From positions 62,001 to 126,000 of the forward strand of contig NZ_QKNW01000003.1 of assembly GCF_009663395.1 (NCBI RefSeq): a stretch of DNA of 64,000 nt, read 5' to 3'. Both the position numbers and the translations under genes were made by a program. This document shows positions 7,990-17,086 of the stretch, piece after piece. Origin of the DNA: Halosegnis longus. Its GTDB lineage: Archaea > Halobacteriota > Halobacteria > Halobacteriales > Haloarculaceae. The notes under the pieces were generated by a model. It searched no databases. It saw nothing but the letters and a program-made list of their open reading frames with translations, and was not told the origin of the DNA. Positions within the stretch are counted from its first letter, which is position 1; each line of letters begins with the position of its first letter.

Positions 7990-8957
7990 ATCGACTGCAC
8001 CTCGTCTTTCAGGACACGCACACACTGCTTGGAGGCGACCGAGCGGATCTCTCCCTTCGAGTCCGTGTCCAGATCGATGTCGTCGTTCATGATGCCCCAC
8101 GCATTCTCCTCGACCGCGTCAGTGATGACGCGACGCGGGAGCTCGGTCATCATCTCCATCGTCAGCCCGTCGAAGTGGCCTTCGTCGACGAGCTTGTGCA
8201 TCTCCTTCCGGATTCGAGCGTCGGTCAGATACGTCTCGACGAACTGCTCGGCCGGTGTAGAGGGAATAGACGACGATGACGACGGTGACCTGTGCTGCTC
8301 TCTGAACGAATCGTGGACCATCTTCGCCCGTGCCCCTGTGTCGATGTTCCGGAGCACGACACCCTCGGCAAGCCCGTCCGCATCGAATGCCATGTCGGCA
8401 TCATTGTCTGTCTCTCGAAGCCGACTCTGGGGTACCGAAACTCCTTCCTCACGGATGCTCGATGCTGGCCTGGTACCGAAGTGTGGGACAGTCTCGAGAA
8501 GCGTATCGCCAGCGAGTTCGAGGAACTTCCCCCGATCGACGAACTGCTCGGTCTCCCGATCGTAGATGTCGAAGACGAGCACGTTGGCGGGGAACTTCTC
8601 CTGTGGGTCTGGATGTCGCCCCTCGAATGCGTCGTACGTGATCGTATGCTCGTGCATCGACTCACCGTAGAAGACCCACCGCTCAGGCTCGTCGAGAGCG
8701 TCCGGGATGAAGTATCGGGCGAGCCAGTCCCGTGCATGCTCGAAGGCACTCGGGAAATCTTCGAGCTCGGCGTGGTCCTCACCGACTCCGTAGGTATGAT
8801 TACGCGATCCGATGATGAGTTCTCCGTCGTTGATCGCGAACCGGATGTTCGCCCCATCGAGTTTCTCGGTTATCTCGACGGTCGTCCCATTATCGAGGAG
8901 GCCCTTGGCTTCATCACTACTCGGGTACCGTATCGACGGATACTTCGGAATCTCCAT
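7986..8957 (-). CDS. ATP-dependent RNA ligase (Rnl2-type nucleotidyltransferase)
   Basis: A 323-aa protein with the covalent nucleotidyltransferase motifs in order: motif I EKLDGANIRF with the adenylated Lys32, then GSRNHTYG (~51-58), motif III region WVFYGES, VLVFDIYD, motif IV EGVVLRN and motif V RAKMVHDSF. This set matches the T4 Rnl2-like RNA ligases, which seal 3'-OH/5'-phosphate ends using ATP. A C-terminal ~100-aa helical domain follows. The ATG at 8957 is preceded by GTCGC, and the longer frame upstream is basic. Together with the RlaP-like gene it suggests virus-encoded RNA repair, perhaps against host tRNA-cutting defences. Confidence 0.82.
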   Translation of the reverse strand: MEIPKYPSIRYPSSDEAKGLLDNGTTVEITEKLDGANIRFAINDGELIIGSRNHTYGVGEDHAELEDFPSAFEHARDWLARYFIPDALDEPERWVFYGESMHEHTITYDAFEGRHPDPQEKFPANVLVFDIYDRETEQFVDRGKFLELAGDTLLETVPHFGTRPASSIREEGVSVPQSRLRETDNDADMAFDADGLAEGVVLRNIDTGARAKMVHDSFREQHRSPSSSSSIPSTPAEQFVETYLTDARIRKEMHKLVDEGHFDGLTMEMMTELPRRVITDAVEENAWGIMNDDIDLDTDSKGEIRSVASKQCVRVLKDEVQSI

Positions 8958-8979
8958 GCGACGACCGCCCGCGACTGAT

Positions 8980-8997
8980 GCCACAGATGCCTGTGGC
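8980..8997 (-). terminator. Hairpin between 188-aa gene and RNA ligase
   Basis: GCCACAG/CTGTGGC with a 4-nt loop (8980-8986 with 8991-8997), 23 bp before the ligase start and 28 bp after the upstream stop. No T-run. It could end the upstream message or shape the ligase leader. Confidence 0.35.
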
Positions 8998-9025
8998 TCC
9001 CTGTACGCCTGTGTCGACTGTGGCG

Positions 9026-9592
9026 TCAGTCGAGGGACTGCATCTTCGTGTACTCGCCGTCTGTATCGATGAACTGGATCTCTGTGGCGCCATCGTGCCC
9101 ATGGATCTCCTTGGTCGCTTGGAGTCCATCGGGGGCTGGCTTCGTCGCCATCCCGTTCGAGTCGGTGTTGAGGTCCTCGTTGTCGCTGTTGTCCCACTGC
9201 ATGTGGACGGCACCGTCAGGGTAGACGACGCCTTCAGCAACGACACCGGTCCCACTGGTGCCAGAGACATCCTCCGTCCGGACGAGCTCGAACCGGCGAG
9301 AGTTGTGATCGGCTGCCATCGCCTCCTGGAACTCCTCCACCGACATCTCCGTGTGCAGCTCTTGGCGCATACCGTCAACCTCGATATGCAGTTCGATCTC
9401 GGCGATCGCTGGCTCATTACCGAAGGTACCATGGTTGATGTTGTACGTGTACTCCACAACATCGTCAGGATCGACGTCGACGAACGTCCCATCGAAGATC
9501 GTCAGCACACGAGTGAGGTACTCGTACTCTTCCTGGTCCCAGGTATTGCTCCCGTCCCAGTCGGTCGTACCCATCTGCCACGGGTGATTCAT
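9026..9592 (-). CDS. 188-aa hypothetical protein
   Basis: Start MNHPWQMGTTDWDGSNTWDQ; the ATG overlaps the upstream stop. It has predicted beta strands (VEYTYNINHGTFG; AIAEIELHIEV), a Gly/Ser linker and an acidic C-terminus. No family recognised. It lies in the leftward block with nucleotide-metabolism genes. Confidence 0.65.
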   Translation of the reverse strand: MNHPWQMGTTDWDGSNTWDQEEYEYLTRVLTIFDGTFVDVDPDDVVEYTYNINHGTFGNEPAIAEIELHIEVDGMRQELHTEMSVEEFQEAMAADHNSRRFELVRTEDVSGTSGTGVVAEGVVYPDGAVHMQWDNSDNEDLNTDSNGMATKPAPDGLQATKEIHGHDGATEIQFIDTDGEYTKMQSLD

Positions 9593-10284
9593 ACAGACTC
9601 ACCCATCCAGTTGTCCTCTGCCAGTCGAGCAGCGTTCTCCGCGTAGCCAGCCATATCGACCCAGTTGTCTCCGTGGTAGTGGCCCTCGGCCGAGCGCGCC
9701 ACCTTCAACAGGACCATCATGTTGGCCACATCGACAGCGTCGACATCGGTTCCGAGATAGCCAGCCCACATCTGAGCGATGCGATCGAAGGAGTCCTCCG
9801 GATCGCCGTGTGTGTCAGGCCGGTCGTAGACGATATCGTGTGCCTGCTTGAGGATATGGCTCTCCTCGAAGCCACTGTTCGCTGTGGTCTGCCTCTCGTC
9901 TGTGTCGTCCGTGTCGTCTGTGTCGTCCGTGTCGTCTGTACTCGTGGCTTCTCCAAGTCGCACGTTCGCGACCCGCTGTACATCGACGGTCGTCGCTACA
10001 TCGGTCTGCTCCCACTCGACAGCACAGAGATGAACGTCGTCTACATCGAGGGCATGCTTCCCACAGACCCACTGCTTGATGCCCTCACGACCGCCGAGTG
10101 GCACCATGAGGATACAGGAGTGGTTGCGTTGTTCGAGCGGGCTCCGATGGCAGCCGTCGTACGTACACGACATGTCCGAGACGGCAAACCTGTCGGCCCA
10201 CTGTGTCGAGAGCTCCCACATGATCCCATCAGTCTGGATCGTGACGCCGAACTCACTGAGGTAGTTCTCGATGTCCGATGTCAT
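9589..10284 (-). CDS. DUF6378-like protein with Cys-containing N-terminal domain
   Basis: A 231-aa, two-domain protein. Residues ~38-90 have Cys/His pairs (CTYDGCH, HSC, WVCGKHA) that may form a zinc site. Residues ~115-130 are a (Asp-Asp-Thr) linker. The C-terminal ~85 residues (HDIVYDRPDTHGDPEDSFDR, then DVANMMVLLKVAR and NWVDMAGY) match the phage DUF6378 pattern. That family is common in phages and often sits near nucleotide-pool genes. Its start overlaps the next gene by 4 nt. Confidence 0.65.
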   Translation of the reverse strand: MTSDIENYLSEFGVTIQTDGIMWELSTQWADRFAVSDMSCTYDGCHRSPLEQRNHSCILMVPLGGREGIKQWVCGKHALDVDDVHLCAVEWEQTDVATTVDVQRVANVRLGEATSTDDTDDTDDTDDTDERQTTANSGFEESHILKQAHDIVYDRPDTHGDPEDSFDRIAQMWAGYLGTDVDAVDVANMMVLLKVARSAEGHYHGDNWVDMAGYAENAARLAEDNWMGESV

Positions 10285-10685
10285 GGTTCACGCTCCCCGA
10301 GTGCCAGCCCGATTGCTTCGTCCATCGTCTGTGCGACACTGTCAGAAACGACTTCGAGGAACTCTGGAACCATCGACCGGCCTGCGTTCCATATGACGAC
10401 AGCTGTCCCCGAGCGCATCGCGTGGAACGCTTCCATGGATGCACCGGACAGCTCGTAGTCTGGACGCCGATAGACAAGCACCACGTCCGACTGCTGGACG
10501 TGCTGCATGTCCCACTCGAAGATCTTCTCGAGTTCCCGCTCTGGATCCATGTTGTGCTCGAATGGATCGAAGAGCGTACACTCTATGTCACTATACGAAC
10601 TCGCGACGTGCTGGCTGACATCGTCTCGCCAGTCTCCGCCACCAGCCCGCTCTCTGGGGCCCGCCAGGTAGATCTTTCGCTCCAT
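10281..10685 (-). CDS. Nucleoside 2-deoxyribosyltransferase-like protein
   Basis: A 134-aa protein with the family landmarks IYLAGPR (5-11), DWRDDV (18-23), DP (40-41), IFEWDM followed by SDVVLVYR (55-73), and the signature SGASMEAF (80-87) containing the probable catalytic Glu85. These enzymes cleave or transfer deoxyribose from nucleosides or nucleotides. ATG preceded by GTCGC. Phages use such enzymes in nucleotide salvage or base modification; the same fold also senses or cleaves nucleotide signals, so the substrate is open. Confidence 0.7.
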   Translation of the reverse strand: MERKIYLAGPRERAGGGDWRDDVSQHVASSYSDIECTLFDPFEHNMDPERELEKIFEWDMQHVQQSDVVLVYRRPDYELSGASMEAFHAMRSGTAVVIWNAGRSMVPEFLEVVSDSVAQTMDEAIGLALGEREP

Positions 10686-10726
10686 GCGACATGGTTGATC
10701 GACACAATTCCCGCTGCTGCGTCCGC

Positions 10727-10987
10727 CTAATACGGCGTGCTCTGTTGGAGGTCGACGCGGAGTTCGATCTCTTCCGACGATTCCCCACGGGACTCGTAGA
10801 CATCGTACGAGCGCCCTTCGATGGTGAATTCGAAGGTGTCGAGACTGGACTGCCGATTTTGCCGATCGAGTTCTTCACCGAGTGCCGACAGCCGTTCTTC
10901 GAACGTGTCTCCGTTGTCGATTGACTGGCCGATGTCGGATTCATCGACTCCAGTATTCACATCCGATTCTGCTTCAGTGTCTGTCAT
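10727..10987 (-). CDS. 86-aa acidic hypothetical protein
   Basis: Starts MTDTEAESDVNTGVDESDIG. An acidic disordered N-terminus is followed by a helical segment (FEERLSALGEELDRQNRQ) and a beta hairpin (FEFTIEGRSYDVYE). A GGAG ribosome site lies just before the ATG. Function unknown. Confidence 0.6.
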   Translation of the reverse strand: MTDTEAESDVNTGVDESDIGQSIDNGDTFEERLSALGEELDRQNRQSSLDTFEFTIEGRSYDVYESRGESSEEIELRVDLQQSTPY

Positions 10988-11033
10988 ATCTCCGTGTACT
11001 TGTCTGAGACACTTGAACGTTTGGAGAATGCGT

Positions 11034-11582
11034 TTACTGAATGTCGGCGTCCCACTCCCGCTCTTCGACGACGTCTTCCCACGTCTCGATCACGATATCG
11101 TCGAACTCCCAGCCCTTGAGCTGGCAGAACGCGTCGAGTTGCCAGAGCAGGCGCGCGATCTCGAGTGAGATCTGTGTCTCGGAGGACTCTTCATCGTTCA
11201 CATACCGACACAGCGACCCGTATCGCTGGTACAGTTCGGTGATGCACTCGATGGGGTCGTCAGTCAGGGTAGCACCCCCACGTGTGTAGTGTCTCACCTG
11301 GTCGCTAACTTCGATCCCAGCACGCGACGCGAAGTCAGCGAGATAGATGGCCACATCTGCAACCGAATCACGCTCGGCGTCGTCTCCAACGTCGCCATCG
11401 TACTTCTCGGCATCATCGATCCCCTGTGCGCGCTTGAGTACCGATGTCGTGAGCTCACCGAGCTCCTCGCCGGCGCCGGTCAGTGGATACATTGCTGGTT
11501 GGTCGCCGAAGTTATCCTGTGACCATTCACCGACCTGCTTCGCGAGCAGCTTGAAGTCCAAATGCGTTGTAGGTTCTCCCAT
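11034..11582 (-). CDS. MazG-like nucleotide pyrophosphohydrolase
   Basis: A 182-aa helical protein with the MazG/MazG-like metal motif: AGEELGELTTSVLKRAQG (EExxE at 39-43) and DSVADVAIYLADFASRAGI (72-90) supplying the second acidic cluster. The family hydrolyses NTPs or dNTPs to monophosphates, and phages use it to adjust nucleotide pools. GAGGAG lies directly before the ATG. Neighbours include other nucleotide-handling genes. Confidence 0.75.
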   Translation of the reverse strand: MGEPTTHLDFKLLAKQVGEWSQDNFGDQPAMYPLTGAGEELGELTTSVLKRAQGIDDAEKYDGDVGDDAERDSVADVAIYLADFASRAGIEVSDQVRHYTRGGATLTDDPIECITELYQRYGSLCRYVNDEESSETQISLEIARLLWQLDAFCQLKGWEFDDIVIETWEDVVEEREWDADIQ

Positions 11583-11629
11583 CTCCTCGGCGTATGGGCG
11601 TCCCGTAGAAAAATCTCCCGGTAACCAGT

Positions 11630-11950
11630 TTACTGCTCGATGAAGTGGAGCGTGAACACGGTATTACACGAGTCACAGACCGTCTCCTCGGTTCCTCGCC
11701 ATGTGGCCGGGAGACTGAGGTATGCGTCCTCACAATTCGGGCACTCGACATCGCTGTGGCCGGACCCACCGTCGCCATGTCGGAACTTCATGACGGGATC
11801 GCTGAACGATGTCAGCCCAGTGTTGAGTACCCATTCGAGGGCATCAGCATATCCCTCGTAGTACGCCTGTTTCTCACCACTGCTGGTGAATTCTTTGAAG
11901 CCGATCGATGCGAGTTTGTCGTGAATGGCGTCGATGAAGTTCAGACTCAT
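11630..11950 (-). CDS. 106-aa zinc-ribbon protein
   Basis: Starts MSLNFIDAIHDKLASIGFKE. The N-terminal half is helical (EKQAYYEGYADALEWVLNTG) and the C-terminal half is a zinc ribbon (CPNC ... CDSC). Its start overlaps the stop of the upstream zinc-ribbon gene (ATGA). Probably an adaptor; role unknown. Confidence 0.7.
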   Translation of the reverse strand: MSLNFIDAIHDKLASIGFKEFTSSGEKQAYYEGYADALEWVLNTGLTSFSDPVMKFRHGDGGSGHSDVECPNCEDAYLSLPATWRGTEETVCDSCNTVFTLHFIEQ

Positions 11951-12294
11951 ATGTCGTTCACTGTTGCCCATTGACCGACGAACGGGTCGAATATCTCTAG
12001 ATCGCCGAGTGGGCCAGGATCGAAGGCACGTTCCGGACATCCACACACGAGTACGAACCCACCATTGCGCTGTTGTGCAAGCCCGACGTGATCCTCACAG
12101 TCCGGACAGATCACAGAGCCAACGTCAGTCGTCCACAGTCCAGTGTCTGGATGGAACAGGCCCTCCTGTGTCAGCACAACAGGGACGCGTACGTCGTCAC
12201 ACTGGCATTCGAGTGCGTACGGACTGTGTGCGACAAGCTGTGGAGTTGCGTTACACTCGGTACACGGATACCGGTCGTATGTCGGTTCGTCCAT
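11947..12294 (-). CDS. Double zinc-ribbon protein
   Basis: A 115-aa protein with two four-Cys sets: CTEC with CQC (residues ~11-32) and CPDC with CGC (~63-85). The upstream A/T tract (TTTTTT directly before ATG) may be a TATA or spacer. It forms an operon with the next zinc-ribbon gene. Confidence 0.7.
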   Translation of the reverse strand: MDEPTYDRYPCTECNATPQLVAHSPYALECQCDDVRVPVVLTQEGLFHPDTGLWTTDVGSVICPDCEDHVGLAQQRNGGFVLVCGCPERAFDPGPLGDLEIFDPFVGQWATVNDI

Positions 12295-12312
12295 AAAAAA
12301 CGGAGTACTGCG

Positions 12313-13950
12313 TTAGTTCTCGTCGCCGTCGGTGGCGAGTGGGTCGTCATCCGACTCACGGAGTGGGGCACCGTAGGTTGCCCGTAGCTCCGCGTGGATG
12401 CGATCGTCGATCTGTGCGAGGTTAGCTGTGTTCCGAATCCGCTGCCACAGCTCGTCGTCGTCGTTGTCGTGGTCGCGGAAGACACGCAGTTCGGCGTTGC
12501 GAAGCTCTTCCTCGCGGTAGACGAGTTCGTTGACTCCAGCATGGTCGTAGCTGGAGTACTCCAGGTCGCTGACGACCTCGCGCGTCACACCGAACGAAGA
12601 GGTGAGCGTGTGCTTGTTCAGCGAGTGACGGTGGACGAAGCCAGTGTTGGGGTCGAGGAAGGCCGACACCGACACCGTCGTCGTGAGTCGTTCGAGCTCG
12701 GGGCAGCTCGAACTGATCGCCCGCTTGATCGCCGACAGTGCGCCGGCTTCGAAGTTGTTGACACCGAGATAGTCGCCCGGCGTCGTCAACAACTCGACTG
12801 TCGCGAGGAACCGCTGTTCCTTCTCGCTCACGATGACAGTATCCTCGCCGATCGAGAACAGCATCTCTTCGGCAGTGTCGATACTGAACGTGATGAACTC
12901 ATGCCGGCCGTCGTAGTTGGTGAGCTCACCGCCCGTGTTGTGCGGAGGAACGGTCGTATCTTCGGTCAGATAGTTCTCACCGTTGTAGCCGACGTAGAAC
13001 GTGTCCGCGATGACCCAGCCGTCATCGCGAACATCGATCATCCGACTATCGAACACGCTGCCAACGAACTGCTGGACCTTGTTGGTCGACACGCGCTGTG
13101 CGCGGGCCGTCCGGTAGGTCCGATAGACACTGTTGGCTGCATCGGTGTCCAGTTCGGACTCACCATCAGCCTCCCGATTCTCGAAGTAGCTGATGATGAT
13201 GTCGGAGATCTCAGAGCTCTCACTCGCCGTGAGAAGAAGATCCTCGTCGTGGTCACCAACGGTCGTACTGATCTCGTAGCGATCGTGATCGAGCGAGCCC
13301 GCAACGGTCACCTCGATCTGGTACTCTTCGCTGATCCCATCGAGGGCGTCTTCCTGGAGCTGTGCAACCGTGTCAGGGTAGAGCTCCTCTAGCGTTTCAC
13401 CGTTGGACGCGTCAGGCACATCACCCAACGCGTCGGCATCATCGTCCTCGAGGTCGTCCTCGATGTCAGCGATGATCCGCCGGAGCCCATGACTGAACTC
13501 GACACCGTATTGGGTCTCCTCGACGCCCTCGAGCATCTTCTCACGCGTTCGTGGGGTCTCCAGGAGATCCTGGAACGCCTCGACGATCTCCTCAGGGAGA
13601 TACGAACCGTACTCTGCTTCGAGTGCGTGGTAGAGGTGCGTTTCGTCGTCGGTCGCGTCGTCAGGGATGAACCGGCCAAGATGGACCAGATCACCGACCA
13701 ACGTCTCGCCGTCCCGAAGCATCACCGTTCCGCTGATCTCGAAGGATCCATCACCGATCATGTCGGCGTCGACGGAACTCGAGAAGACGATCTGGTTCGC
13801 CATGGTTCCCGGTTCCATCTGTTTCTCGCCGTCGCTATACTCGACGTAGTATGTCGAAGGACGTCCATCCCGCGTCTGAGACGATCGCTCCAAGACAGTT
13901 GCCTGGAGCTTGTCGCGGAGTGAACGGTCCGATCCGAATTCTTCGTGCAT
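12313..13950 (-). CDS. 545-aa unknown protein, divergent from the GHKL ATPase gene
   Basis: A large acidic protein with no family recognised. An internal acidic stretch (IEDDLEDDDADALGDVPDAS, residues ~167-186) separates an N-terminal region from a longer C-terminal region. The C-terminal region has many beta strands (IEVTVAGSLDHDRYEIST; GWVIADTFYVGYNGENYL) and ends in helices. It is read divergently from a 971-aa GHKL ATPase across a ~175-bp gap, which hints at joint regulation. No catalytic motif is visible. Confidence 0.75.
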   Translation of the reverse strand: MHEEFGSDRSLRDKLQATVLERSSQTRDGRPSTYYVEYSDGEKQMEPGTMANQIVFSSSVDADMIGDGSFEISGTVMLRDGETLVGDLVHLGRFIPDDATDDETHLYHALEAEYGSYLPEEIVEAFQDLLETPRTREKMLEGVEETQYGVEFSHGLRRIIADIEDDLEDDDADALGDVPDASNGETLEELYPDTVAQLQEDALDGISEEYQIEVTVAGSLDHDRYEISTTVGDHDEDLLLTASESSEISDIIISYFENREADGESELDTDAANSVYRTYRTARAQRVSTNKVQQFVGSVFDSRMIDVRDDGWVIADTFYVGYNGENYLTEDTTVPPHNTGGELTNYDGRHEFITFSIDTAEEMLFSIGEDTVIVSEKEQRFLATVELLTTPGDYLGVNNFEAGALSAIKRAISSSCPELERLTTTVSVSAFLDPNTGFVHRHSLNKHTLTSSFGVTREVVSDLEYSSYDHAGVNELVYREEELRNAELRVFRDHDNDDDELWQRIRNTANLAQIDDRIHAELRATYGAPLRESDDDPLATDGDEN

Positions 13951-14126
13951 CGCATTTCCATTTTGTATGGTGGCACACTTGTACCTTGTGGGAACAGGTT
14001 GTATTTGAGTCCGCTGGCCATACTGCCTGAAACGACAGTCTACGACATTTTGAGAGTTCGTCAGTATTCACGGGGGTATAACCCGTTTACACAACTATTA
14101 TGTGTCGCACCTACAATATCACGTGT
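13951..14126. promoter_or_regulatory. Divergent promoter region
   Basis: A 176-bp region between the 545-aa and 971-aa genes. It contains GTTTACACAACTAT at 14086-14099 just before the rightward gene. A closely similar GTTCACACAACTAT occurs at 22076 before another rightward gene, so this may be a shared promoter or operator. AT-rich stretches (CATTTTGAGAG; TTTTGTATGG) could be TATA elements for the two directions. Confidence 0.4.
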
Positions 14127-17042
14127 ATGTCGAACAGTGAATCGACGGGGACGGACCCCGCCGACCCAGTTGACCCGGATGATGAGATCGATTTCTCCAA
14201 CACGAAGTTCCAGCAGCTCCCGGATGTCATGCCCTCGAACGTCCAGACGGACGACGAGGACCATGCTGTCTTGGATGCACTCGGCGAAGACCACGATACG
14301 ACGTTCAAATACGACCCACGTCGCCAGGGTGAGCGCGTCGCATTCAGGTACGCGTCTCCGAAGGCAGCCCTTCGTGAGTACATCGCCAACTCGGAGTCGG
14401 CACTGATTCGCCGAGCTCGGAGCATCGTCCCCGAACAGACCGATATCTCGAGTGAGGAAGCCGACGAGATGTCACCGTGGGATATCCTGACGACCGCACG
14501 CGAGAAGACGGATTATAACCCACGCATCAAGATCGCTTACAGTGAGCAAGAGGCCGACATGCCCGACCTCGTCATCGACGACAACGGCTGTGGCGTCTCC
14601 ATCACCGAGTGGCAGATCATCGAGCACGTCGGACTCTCGGGCAACCACGCGAATGGTGACATTGCCGGCGAGATGGGCCAGGGCCTGATGTCTGGCTTCA
14701 ACTTCTGTGGCAAGCACGGGATGTTCAAGATGGTGACACACTCCATCAACGACGACTCGAACTACGCCATGAAGTGGCACATCGACGAGCCAAAACCAAT
14801 CGACGGGAAGCGACAGGTCGGACCAGGTACTCGCTTCGTCTTCCCAGCGGTTACCGGTGACATCCACGATCTCGACATCAAATCGGAGCTCGAACGCATC
14901 TGCCAGCTCGTGCGTGTGCCCGTTGTCTACGAGGCATATGACAGTGATGGCTCACTGAACACCGACGAGCCCGAAGAGTTCCTCCCACAGCGCCTCGACG
15001 ATCTCGTCGACAGTGATCAGCCGTCTATCATCTATGAGGATGATATGGTGATGGCAGTTGCCAACCCGTCGATTGGAACGTCATACCACATGGAACAGCC
15101 GAAGGGCTTCATGACGTGCCAGCCCATCGCCCGAGAGGGGGCCAGTTCACTCGATAAGAACGCGTCACCCTACCACTTCCACCTCTGGCTCAAGCGAGAG
15201 GACTACCCGATCTGGATCTGCAACTGTGACGGTCACAGAGATGGGCGTGGGCCCCACCGTGGGAAGCAGCCGATCGAGCACGCTGGCTACATCGCACTGG
15301 ACGAGGAAGAGAAATCGAACTACGTCGACATGGCCGAGATCGACATGGGCGAGCACGTCCAACTCGCCGAGCCTGTCGACGACAAAGACCGACTGAAGGA
15401 AGGACACGGAGACATGTATCGGGAGATCGGCGACCGTCTCTTCGACGAATGGCGTTCGCTTGGCTCGGAGCTCATGGAACGTGCAGAAGCCTCCGACCCG
15501 TCGACGTTCCGTGAGGACGCTACGTCATACGAACGCTCGATTTTCTACAACACGTACCAGTTCTTCACGAAGGGCGTCTCCCAGCCGGATGTTGACGAGG
15601 TGAAAGACATCGTTGCGGACACCTTCGATGTCGACATCAGCGAGCCACTCGCGACGCACCTGATCGCGTCACAGGACGAAGTCGAGCTCGCGCCACGAGA
15701 CAAGACAGCAACGCGTGTTGCCACAGCAAACGGTCGTGTCGGTGTCAACGTCTCGGAGGTGCTCGACAAGGCTGCTGATGGTGGCCAAGTCTGGATGGCG
15801 AAGACGCTCACTATGTCGTCGAAGGTGGATACGGCGTGGGAGATGCACGAGAACAACCAGGTCGTGAAGGTGGACGAGTACGAGTACTACGCCGACACCT
15901 TCGGCTGGAAGAAGCTCAAGGAGATCGATATGTACAATCTCTCTGAGCAGTTCCCCGACCATCCGGAGATCCACCACCGCGAGAAAACGCGATCGAATTC
16001 GCGTACGAATCGGTATCGTGGTGTCGGAACGACTGACCAGGACCCGACCGAGCGTTACGTCAAGGTCCGACGTGGGACGGGCGACCAGTACTCATTCCAC
16101 CGGTACCGTGGCCACCGCGTCTTCGGAGCCCTCGACGGTGACGCTGGGCCGGTCATCTTCAACACCAACGGCTCACACAGCCAGGACCGTGTCGACAGAC
16201 TCGTCATCTACCGCCAGAGCGAGCATCCGTCTGATGTCGGAACGGGTATCTCGAATGCTCCCCACGCCGGCTATGCGCTAGTCCCGAACTACGTCTACGA
16301 CTACCTGCTCGAGGCCGATCGAGTCTACGAGTCCGTGGAGGAGATGAGTCGGGACATGCTCGGGAACACACATATCGCTCTCGACATCTCGACTAACTGT
16401 CTCGAGCCAGCCGTCACCGGCCTCGACGACAATCGAATTGGGCAGTTCACGCCTGATGGGCAGTACGACGTGATCTCCGTCACCGACCGTGAGCTCACCA
16501 GCGACGATCTCGTCGTTGCTGTCCAAGATGAACAGCAGGCAGAGCTCTACTCGATTGCGACAGGGATCCACGACACGCTCGACCCGAGCATCTTCACGCG
16601 CCATCTCGAAGACGTTGCAGCCAACATGGCTGGCTACGACATCAACGACCGGTCACCGTTCGCGTCCCACGACCGCGTGGTGTTCATGACGTACGAGGAG
16701 ATGAAAGCCTCGTGGCCCGCATTCGAGACGGATGTCTCGCCCGAAGATGCGGGGGAGCATACACCGACATGTGTCGTCGACGAGACGCCGACGGTGTTGT
16801 TCTGGAAGGGTGCAGTCCCAGAGATCACCGCCAGTACCAGATTCCACACGACCGATATTCGCGATCTCGACGAACTCGTGATCGAAGCGACCTACCCGCC
16901 GGAAATGTATCCACGAGACTCCGCTGAGTGGGCAAAATTCGGCCCATCATCGATGGACGACGAGTGGAAAATCGAGATGATCGAGCAACTGGAAGCCGGC
17001 GCTCCAGACGACGCGCACCCGTTCCCGAGCCAACGGTCGTAA
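14127..17042 (+). CDS. GHKL-type ATPase, 971 aa
   Basis: The N-terminal ~270 residues form a GHKL (gyrase/Hsp90/histidine kinase/MutL) ATP-binding fold: N-box REYIANSES with Glu84 and Asn88, the G1 box DDNGCG (151-156), the G2 box GEMGQG (181-186) and strands ending GPGTRFVFP. The other ~700 residues are not assigned. They include a His/Gly-rich segment (GHRDGRGPHRGKQPIEHAGY) and many beta strands. There is no topoisomerase VI transducer that I can recognise and no Toprim partner. An ATG at 14100 is an alternative start. GHKL proteins clamp around a substrate on ATP binding; the client is unknown. Confidence 0.75.
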   Translation: MSNSESTGTDPADPVDPDDEIDFSNTKFQQLPDVMPSNVQTDDEDHAVLDALGEDHDTTFKYDPRRQGERVAFRYASPKAALREYIANSESALIRRARSIVPEQTDISSEEADEMSPWDILTTAREKTDYNPRIKIAYSEQEADMPDLVIDDNGCGVSITEWQIIEHVGLSGNHANGDIAGEMGQGLMSGFNFCGKHGMFKMVTHSINDDSNYAMKWHIDEPKPIDGKRQVGPGTRFVFPAVTGDIHDLDIKSELERICQLVRVPVVYEAYDSDGSLNTDEPEEFLPQRLDDLVDSDQPSIIYEDDMVMAVANPSIGTSYHMEQPKGFMTCQPIAREGASSLDKNASPYHFHLWLKREDYPIWICNCDGHRDGRGPHRGKQPIEHAGYIALDEEEKSNYVDMAEIDMGEHVQLAEPVDDKDRLKEGHGDMYREIGDRLFDEWRSLGSELMERAEASDPSTFREDATSYERSIFYNTYQFFTKGVSQPDVDEVKDIVADTFDVDISEPLATHLIASQDEVELAPRDKTATRVATANGRVGVNVSEVLDKAADGGQVWMAKTLTMSSKVDTAWEMHENNQVVKVDEYEYYADTFGWKKLKEIDMYNLSEQFPDHPEIHHREKTRSNSRTNRYRGVGTTDQDPTERYVKVRRGTGDQYSFHRYRGHRVFGALDGDAGPVIFNTNGSHSQDRVDRLVIYRQSEHPSDVGTGISNAPHAGYALVPNYVYDYLLEADRVYESVEEMSRDMLGNTHIALDISTNCLEPAVTGLDDNRIGQFTPDGQYDVISVTDRELTSDDLVVAVQDEQQAELYSIATGIHDTLDPSIFTRHLEDVAANMAGYDINDRSPFASHDRVVFMTYEEMKASWPAFETDVSPEDAGEHTPTCVVDETPTVLFWKGAVPEITASTRFHTTDIRDLDELVIEATYPPEMYPRDSAEWAKFGPSSMDDEWKIEMIEQLEAGAPDDAHPFPSQRS

Positions 17043-17086
17043 TCCGTTCCCGGTAGATTCTTTTACTCCCCGCCATATGCTGCTGT

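Noticed and set aside
14127-17042. Topoisomerase VI subunit B assignment for the GHKL protein
   Set aside because: Only the ATP-binding domain matches; no transducer domain is recognisable and no topo VI A gene is nearby.
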